Assembly: GCF_041381155.1 (NCBI RefSeq)
Contig: NC_091142.1
Location: forward strand, 37,063,604 to 37,127,603
Reading direction: 5' to 3'
Length of the DNA: 64,000 nucleotides
DNA from: Argopecten irradians
Taxonomy: Eukaryota; Mollusca; Bivalvia; Pectinida; Pectinidae
Part shown: positions 11,301 through 20,300 of the stretch, piece by piece
Numbering within the stretch: the stretch's first letter is position 1
Layout: every line of letters begins with the position of its first letter
The notes under the pieces: model-generated
Database searches by the model: none
What the model was told of the DNA's origin: nothing
What the model saw: the letters and a program-made list of their open reading frames with translations, nothing else
Position numbers and translations under genes: made by a program

Positions 11301-14300
11301 AGAAACCAGACGACCACCCACGACCGTTCTCCTTCATCAACGACAGAGTCAGCATCTCAGTAAGTCTCTCAATATGGTTTCAGTGCTCAGCTAATATCTT
11401 ATAGAGAACATACGAGGTATCACATATACAAAGAAACTGGGGATTTGTTGAATGCTTTGGACTACTGTGAGTGCTTTGGATGTAGAATATGTTCTGGTAT
11501 AAAGTATCAATTCCTAGTAACTTAACAACATTTGCTATCACACACACATCACATCCTAGTTTCACCACACTACAGATTGTGTCATATGATCCCACAACTT
11601 ATGTAAAAAAAACTATACAAAAGTGTCATATTTTATATCTTGACAGCCTGATGAACAAATTGATTGTCACATGACCCACACCAATCCAGAGGTAGACAAA
11701 ATCGTTATGGAAACCATGGACAAGAATCGCCATGTCAGGGAAGAGATCAATGGTCCAAGGTAGGGCAAAATGTTTTATTTTATTAATTAGGTCTTTATCT
11801 CAAATCACGCATTTCATGTTAAAGGACCCTACAAAAGGTGTCATTTCAAATGTATGAATTTGTAACATATTATTTAAATATTAAATACAGGTTTATGTTT
11901 AAAACATTTTCAAATAATATAATTGTATAAAAATATGGATGTTACACAAAGAATAGAATAATCTTAATTTAAACAAATGCTATTCATTAAAGTATGCAAG
12001 ACAGTTATCATTCTCTTGCAATATTCCCGAATTAGATGACATTTTGGCTTAAACATATTTATATTTAATTTCTAGATATTGTCCATCATTGGAGTCGAAA
12101 GTCATAAGGTTCAAAGGTCGCTCACACCAAATATGGCTGGAGCCTGAAGGTTTGTAAAAAATAAAGCTTTCATTGAATTATCACAGTAACTGGTAAAATA
12201 TCAAAAAAATATCATATGATAATTTTAACATAATACAGTTATAAACATTGATAAATATTCATATGAAAATTATGTCTTCTGATATTGCCCAGGATGTGTT
12301 TGATTATGCATTCACAAAGAATAGATTTTTAGTGAATTTGTTTGCATTTCAGAAACTGTGTAGTGTTGAACTCATTTTGCTTTGAACGGCCACTATGAGC
12401 TGATTGCATTTACCCTGTAGCACATAGTGAATGTGGAATAAAAGTCATTCTATGGGGAATTTATGATACATTGTGTCTACTGAAATCATGGAACATTAGC
12501 TGCATCATGCTGAGCCATCCTTTTGAAGAATAGTTAATTGACGATTGTTGACATACAATGTAGCCTTACTTTTTGTATCTATACTTGTGGCAGGGATTGA
12601 CAATGAGCTAATACTGTACTGTATCTGTACTTGTGGCAGGGTTTGACAATGAGCTAATACTGTACTGTATCTGTACTTGTGGCAGGGATTGACAATGAGC
12701 TAATACTGTACTGTATCTGTACTTGTGGCAGAGTTTGACAATGAGCTAATACTGTACTGTATCTATACTTGTGGCAGGGATTGACAATGAGCTAATACTG
12801 TACTGTATCTGTACTTGTGGCAGAGTTTGACAATGAGCTTATACTGTACTGTATCTATACTTGTGGCAGGGATTGACAATGAGCTAATACTGTACCGTAT
12901 CTGTACTTGTGGCAGGGATTGACAATGAGCTAATACTGTACTGTATCTGTACTTGTGGCAGAGTTTGACAATGAGCTAATACTGTACTGTATCTGTACTT
13001 GTGGCAGAGTTTGACAATGAGCTAATACTGTACTGTATCTGTACTTGTGGCAGGGTTTGACAATGAGCTAATACTGTACTGTATCTGTACTTGTGGCAGG
13101 GTTTGACAATGAGCTAATACTGTACTGTATCTGTAATTGTGGCAGAGTTTGACAATGAGCTAATACTGTACTGTATCTATACTTATGGCAGGGATTGACA
13201 ATGAGCTAATACTGTACTGTATCTGTACTTGTGGCAGGGATTGACAATGAGCTAATACTGTACTGTATCTGTACTTGTGGCAGAGTTTGACAATGAGCTA
13301 ATACTGTACTGTATCTATACTTGTGGCAGGGATTAACAATGAGCTAATACTGTACTGTATCTGTACTTGTGGCAGAGTTTGACAATGAGCTTATACTGTA
13401 CTGTATCTATACTTGTGGCAGGGATTGACAATGAGCTAATACTGTACCGTATCTGTACTTGTGGCAGGGATTGACAATGAGCTAATACTGTACTGTATCT
13501 GTACTTGTGGCAGGGTTTGACAATGAGCTAATACTGTACTGTATCTGTACTTGTGGCAGAGTTTGACAATGAGCTAATACTGTACTGTATCTGTACTTGT
13601 GGCAGGGTTTGACAATGAGCTAATACTGTACTGTATCTGTACTTGTGGCAGGGTTTGACAATGAGCTAATACTGTACTGTATCTGTACTTGTGGCAGAGT
13701 TTGACAATGAGCTAATACTGTACTGTATCTATACTTGTGGCAGGGATTGACAATGAGCTAATACTGTACTGTATCTGTACTTGTGGCAGGGTTTGACAAT
13801 GAGCTAATACTGTACTGTATCTGTACTTGTGGCAGGGTTTGACAATGAGCTAATACTGTACTGTATCTGTACTTGTGGCAGAGTTTGACAATGAGCTAAT
13901 ACTATACTGTATCTGTACTTGTGGCAGGGATTGACAATGAGCTAATACTGTACTGTATCCGTACTTGTGGCAGAGTTTGACAATGAGCTAATACTGTACT
14001 GTATCTATACTTGTGGCAGGGATTGACAATGAGCTAATACTGTACTGTATCTGTACTTGTGGCAGGGATTGACAATGAGCTAATACTGTACTGTATCTGT
14101 ACTTGTGGCAGAGTTTGACAATGAGCTAATACTGTACTGTATCTGTACTTGTGGCAGAGTTTGACAATGAGCTAATACTGTACTGTATCTGTACTTGTGG
14201 CAGGGATTGACAATGAGCTAATACTGTACTGTATCTGTACTTGTGGCAGAGTTTGACAATGAGCTAATACTGTACTGTATCTATACTTGTGGCAGGGATT

Positions 14301-17300
14301 GACAATGAGCTAATACTGTACTGTATCTGTACTTGTGGCAGGGATTGACAATGAGCTAATACTGTACTGTATCTGTACTTGTGGCAGAGTTTGACAATGA
14401 GCTAATACTGTACTGTATCTGTACTTGTGGCAGAGTTTGACAATGAGCTAATACTGTACTGTATCTATACTTGTGGCAGGGATTGACAATGAGCTAATAC
14501 TGTACTGTATCTATACTTGTGGCAGGGATTGACAATGAGCTAATACTGTACTGTATCTGTACTTGTCGCAGGGTTTGACAATGAGCTAGTTTACCCAGCC
14601 GGTCTAGGCTGTACCATGCCAGAAGAGGATCAGCTCAGAATTGTACGGAGTATGAAGGGACTGGAGAGGGCAGTTCTGGTAAAGCCGGGTAAGTATTGAT
14701 GAACATTTTGCTCTTTTGTATAAATCTACATGTTTAACCATTTTGCATTCTTTAGGGGAAATCTAAGGTTTGTAAAGATATTTAACACTAGAAAAAAATA
14801 CTGGAGGTTGTTTTCATACTCTTTGGAGACCATAAATAACTTAAGATTATAGAAAGTTTGGTTTACAGGAGGTACATGTGTGGCATGAATGTAAGATTAG
14901 TTGTCTAGGTGATGTATGAGATTGTGATATTGAATGCAGGTGTCTACAATATGTTATGGTATTAAATATGTTAGATGTCTTGATAATGATATTGGTGTGG
15001 TGAGTGGCGATGGTCGAGTGGTTAAGATGTTCCAACATATTACCTCAAGCCCTCCACCTCTGTGTCGCGAGTTTGAATCCCATGTGGGGCAGTTGTCAGG
15101 TACTGACCACTTGTTGGTGGTTTTAAGTTCATCAGGCTGTTCACCTGGCCAGAAGGGCTAGTGAGCTTATGTCATGGGGCGTCATCCATCCATCTGTCCG
15201 TCTATCCGTCTGTCCGTAGAGGTAAATCATTAGATTCCTTCAGAAAAGAAACAATGATCCTGTAATCAAAACATTATTTGGCATTACAAACCAGGTGAGT
15301 GATACAGGCCCTCCTGGCCTTTTGTTTTCAGGGTACTACCGGACCAGCTTTCTTCCACTATCTAAACCTGTCACATTCAGGATATTAAACTTAAGTTATT
15401 GCATTGAATTTGTATGGGTCTATACTCTATAAGTCATGAATAGTGTTAAATAGTTATTAATGTAGAGGTCTTGGTTATGTTGATAAATGTATGTTGCCTG
15501 TCTATTTTTTGTGATAACCTATCTGGTATATTGCCTGTCTATTTTTTGTGATCTAACCTATCTGGTATATTGCCTGTCTATTTTTTGTGATCTAACCTAT
15601 CTGGTATGTTGCCTGTCTATTTTTGTGATCTAACCTATCTGTGCTTCTATTTTTTGTGATCTACCTATCTGGTATGTTGCCTGTGTATTTTTTGTGATCT
15701 AACCTATCTGGTATATTGCCTGTCTATTTTTTATGATCTGACCTATCTGGTATGTTGCCTGTCTATTTTTTGTGATCTAACCTATCTGGTATGTTGCCCT
15801 ATTTTTTGTGATCTAACCTATTTGGTATGTTCCTGTCTATTTTTTGTGATCTAACCTATCTGGTATGTTGCCTGTCTATTTTTTGTGATCTAACCTATCT
15901 GGTATATCGGTATGTTGCCTGTGTATTTTTTGTGATCTAACCTATCTGGTATGTTGCCTGTCTATTTTTTGTGATCTAACCTATCTGGTATGTTGCCTGT
16001 CTATTTTTTGTGATCTAACCTATCTGGTATATTGCCTGTCTATTTTTTGTGATCTGACCTATCTGGTGTATTGCCTGTCTTTTTTTTGTGATCTAACCTA
16101 TCTGGTATGTTGCCTGTCTATTTTTTGTGATCTAACCTATCTGGTATATTGCCTGTCTATTTTTTTGATCTAACCTATCTGGATTGCTGTCTATTTTTTA
16201 TATCTAACCTATCTGGTATATTGCCTGTCTATTTTTTGTGATCTAACCTATCTGGTATGTTGCCTGTCTTTTTGTATTTTTTTTGTGATCTAACCTATCT
16301 GGTATGTTGCCTGTCTATTTTTTGTGATCTAACCTATCTGGTATATTGCCTGTTCTATTTTTTGTGATCTAACCTATCTGGTATATTGCCTGTCTATTTT
16401 TTGTGATCTAACCTATCTGGTATGTTGCCTGTCTATTTTTTGTGATCTAACCTATCTGGTATATTGCCTGTCTATTTTTTTGTGATCTAACCTATCTGGT
16501 AATTTGCCTGTCTATTTTTTATGATCTAACCTATCTGGTATATTGCCTGTCTATTTTTTGTGATCTAACCTATCTGGTATATTGCCTGTCTATTTTTTGT
16601 GATCTAACCTATCTGGTATGTTGCCTGTCTATTTTTTGTGATCTGACCTATCTGGTATATTGCCTGTCTATTTTTTGTGATCTGACCTATCTGGTATGTT
16701 GCCTGTGTATTTTTTGTGATCTAACCTATCTGGTAATTTGCCTGTCTATTTTTTGTGATCTAACCTATCTGGTATATTGCCTGTCTATTTTTTGTGATCT
16801 AACCTATCTGGTATATTGCCTGTCTATTTTTTATGATCTAACCTATCTGGTATATTGCCTGTCTATTTTTTGTGATCTAACCTATCTGGTATATTGCCTG
16901 TCTATTTTTTGTGATCTAACCTATCTGGTATATTGCCTGTCTATTTTTTGTGATCTAACCTATCTGGTATATTGCCTGTCTATTTTTTGTGATCTAACCT
17001 ATCTGGTATATTGCCTGTCTAGGCTATGGTGTAGAGTATGACTACATTGACCCCAGACAGCTTAGTACAACACTAGAGACTCTCAGGATCCAGAATCTGT
17101 TTTTTGCTGGTCAGATCAACGGAACTACTGGATATGAGGAGGCAGCAGCACAGGTAATATTATAGCACAGGTAATATTATAAAGTCATCACGGAAATACT
17201 GTTATATTTCTGTTATATGGTTATCACGAAAATATTGTAATATTTCTTAAAATGTACCAATGCAGTACAGGTAAAATGATATATGATCTTCACCAAAATT

Positions 17301-20300
17301 CAAAAACATTTCCTAAAGATATTCTGTTAGGCATACTCTCGATATATTTTCAAAATTGTACTTTACCAACATGTAAAATGACTTGTTCTTTTGTAGTATA
17401 CAAATTTTGCTTCCAAAGTGTAATGTTTTTAGTATGATTTTTAACAGCAAAACTATGACATTTATTTGTGACTCTAATTGTATGACGCACCATCGAAATG
17501 TGACTGTTTTTACCTGGTAAATTAAATGCAAATGATACTGTACAGGTATAAATTCACTAGAGTATAGATCAGGACTGATTAAATCTTTCAGGGTATACTG
17601 GCAGGAATCAATGCTGCTCTCAAAGTACAGAAGAAACCTAGTTTAACGGTTGATCGAACAGAGGGCTACATTGGTGTTCTAGTGGATGATTTGACAACTC
17701 TTGGAACCAATGAACCATATCGTATGTTCACCAGTCGTGCTGAGTACAGACTGAGTTTACGACCAGATAATGCTGATCAGCGCCTCACAGGGAAAGGTTA
17801 GTTATATTATAAACGAAGCACCACACCAGTACCAATCAAGTTTGTCCATCACTAGAACTTCATACAGTAGTTTGATGTCTTCTGAAAATTCAGTCAGTGA
17901 CCTTCATTTTGACCTTTATCTTTCTCCAAAGAAAGACTTTCCAGTATGACTTTTCTAACTTCGGAATAAAATCATAAGTCCGTACATAGCAAAATATCTA
18001 GAAAAATATCAACAACATTCTGAAGTTAAAGTGCCATGAAATGTCTACCTGTCTCCGTATTGGTGATGTTATACAAAAGACATAGTATGCTTAAATTTAT
18101 TTCTTGTTATTCCTGCATACCTTTCAGAATTTTGATTGTGTTCAATGAATGACAATGTTATGTTGAGTATAAGTCAATGATAAATTGTCAGGATTGCTTA
18201 TTAAGAAATGGGAAATAACTCTTACTTGATCAATGGTAATAATTCAGTAGTGTGTAATGAAATGCTTGTGCCTGTAGCGACATATTACAGATAATGTTGC
18301 ATTCTTCGTCTATAGGGTATGTCGCCGGTTGTGTAGATGAATCAAGGTATAAACGAATGATGGGTATGTATACAGACTTGGATCACACAATAGACTTACT
18401 CAAGTCCAAAGTACGACCATCATCACAGTGGAACAGACAATTTGGTTATCCTGAACCAAAGAATGATTTACCTAGAAGGTAGGCATCACTAGACAAGGAA
18501 TGGTGTCTGTGTTGATGCTTTATGTCTTTGTATAAGGTGCTTAGTGTTATTGCTGTTTATATAACAATATGGAATTGGATGTTGAAAAATTGATATTGTA
18601 TGTAATCCTTATAGAGAAATTTTATACCTTTGTAAATACTAACAGTAATGAAGGATGAAAAATGAAAAGCTTTGCATGTTTATCTACAGAATTATTGGTG
18701 TTCATCTACTTTATATATGTTATCATAATCTCATCTTATTTTTAGCCCACCATCATTAGATGGTGGGCTATTCAAATCGCCCTGCGTCCGTGGTCCGTCG
18801 TCCGTCTTCCGTCGTCCGTCGTCCGTGGTCCGTCGTCCGTCCGTAAACAATGTTTGTTATCACTATTTTTTAAAAACTACTGCAGGGATTTTGTTCAAAC
18901 TTCACATGGAGGGTCCCCTTGATCCATATTTGTGCCATACAGATTTTGAGGCTGATCGGGAAAACAAGATGGCCGCCAGGCAGCCATCTTTGATTTTGGC
19001 AGTTGAAGTTTGTTATCGATATTTCTTGAGAACCACTGAAGGGATTTTTTTCAAACTTCACATGAAGGTTACCCTTGGTCCTTAGTTGTGCCATACAGAT
19101 TTTGAGGCTGATCGGAAAAACAAGATGGCCGCCAGGCAGCCATCTTTGATTTTGGCAGTTGAAGTTTGTTATTGATATTTCTTGAGAACTACTGAAGGGA
19201 TTTTGTTCAAACTTCACATGGAGGGTACCCTTGGTCCCTATTTGTGCCATACAGATTTTGAGGCTGATCGGAAAAACAAGATGGCCGCCAGGCAGCCATC
19301 TTTGATTTTGGCAGTTGAAGTTTGTTATCGATATTTCTTAAGAACCACTGAAGGAATTTTGTTCAAACTTCACATGGAGGTTACCCTTGGTCCCTAGTTG
19401 TGCCATACAGATTTTGAGGCTGATCGGAAAAACAAGATGGCCGCCAGGCAGCCATCTTTGATTTTGGCAGTTGAAATTTGTTATTGATATTTGTTGAGAA
19501 CCACTGAAGGAATTTTGTTCAAACTTCACATGGAGGTTACCCTTGGTCCCTAGTTGTGCCATACAGATTTTGAGGCTGATCGGAAAAACAAGATGGCCGC
19601 CAGGCAGCCATCTTTGATTTTGGCAGTTGAAGTTTGTTATCGATATTTCTTAAGAACCACTGAAGGAATTTTGTTCAAACTTTACATGGAGGTTACCCTT
19701 GGTCCCTATTTGTGCCATACAGATTTTGAGGCTGATAGGAAAAACAAGATGGCCGCCAGGCGGCCATCTTGGATTTTGATTAGTTAAGGTTTGATATCCC
19801 TATTTCTCAAAAAGTGCTGAAGGGTTCTTTCTCAAATTTAATATGTAGGTTCCCCTAGGGCCCTTGTTGTGCATATTGCAATTTTTGACCAATCGATGAA
19901 CAAAGATTGTTATCACTATTTCTCAGAAAGTGCTGAAGGGATCTGTCTCAAAATTCCTATGTAGGTTCCCCTACGGCCCTAGTTGTGCATATTGTGATTT
20001 GGGACCGATCGGTCAACAAAATTGCTGCCAGGCAGCCATCTTGGATTTTTATATTCAAAGTTTGTTATCGCTATTTCTCAGAAAGTATTGAATGGATCTT
20101 TCTCAAATTTCACATGTAGGTTCCGATCCCCTAGGGCCCTAGTTGTGCATATTGTGATTTGGGACCGATTGATCAACAAGATGGCCGCCAAGGAGTCATC
20201 TTGGATTTTGATAGTTGAAGTTTGTTACCGCTATTTCTCAAAAGGTACTGAAGCGATCTGTCTCAAATTTTATATGTAGTATGTTTGAAAAAGTTTAAAA

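Noticed and set aside
12574..14588. Possible CRISPR-like array
   Set aside because: Repeats are contiguous without unique spacers and lie in a eukaryotic intron; it is a minisatellite.
15003..15095. tRNA-Ser/Leu gene
   Set aside because: A and B boxes are present, but the acceptor stem does not pair and there is a SINE body; it is tRNA-derived only.
18825..19787. Several overlapping frames on both strands with repeated peptides ([18 protein letters not shown])
   Set aside because: They are translations of the ~156-bp core repeats of a pearl-type element, in an intron.
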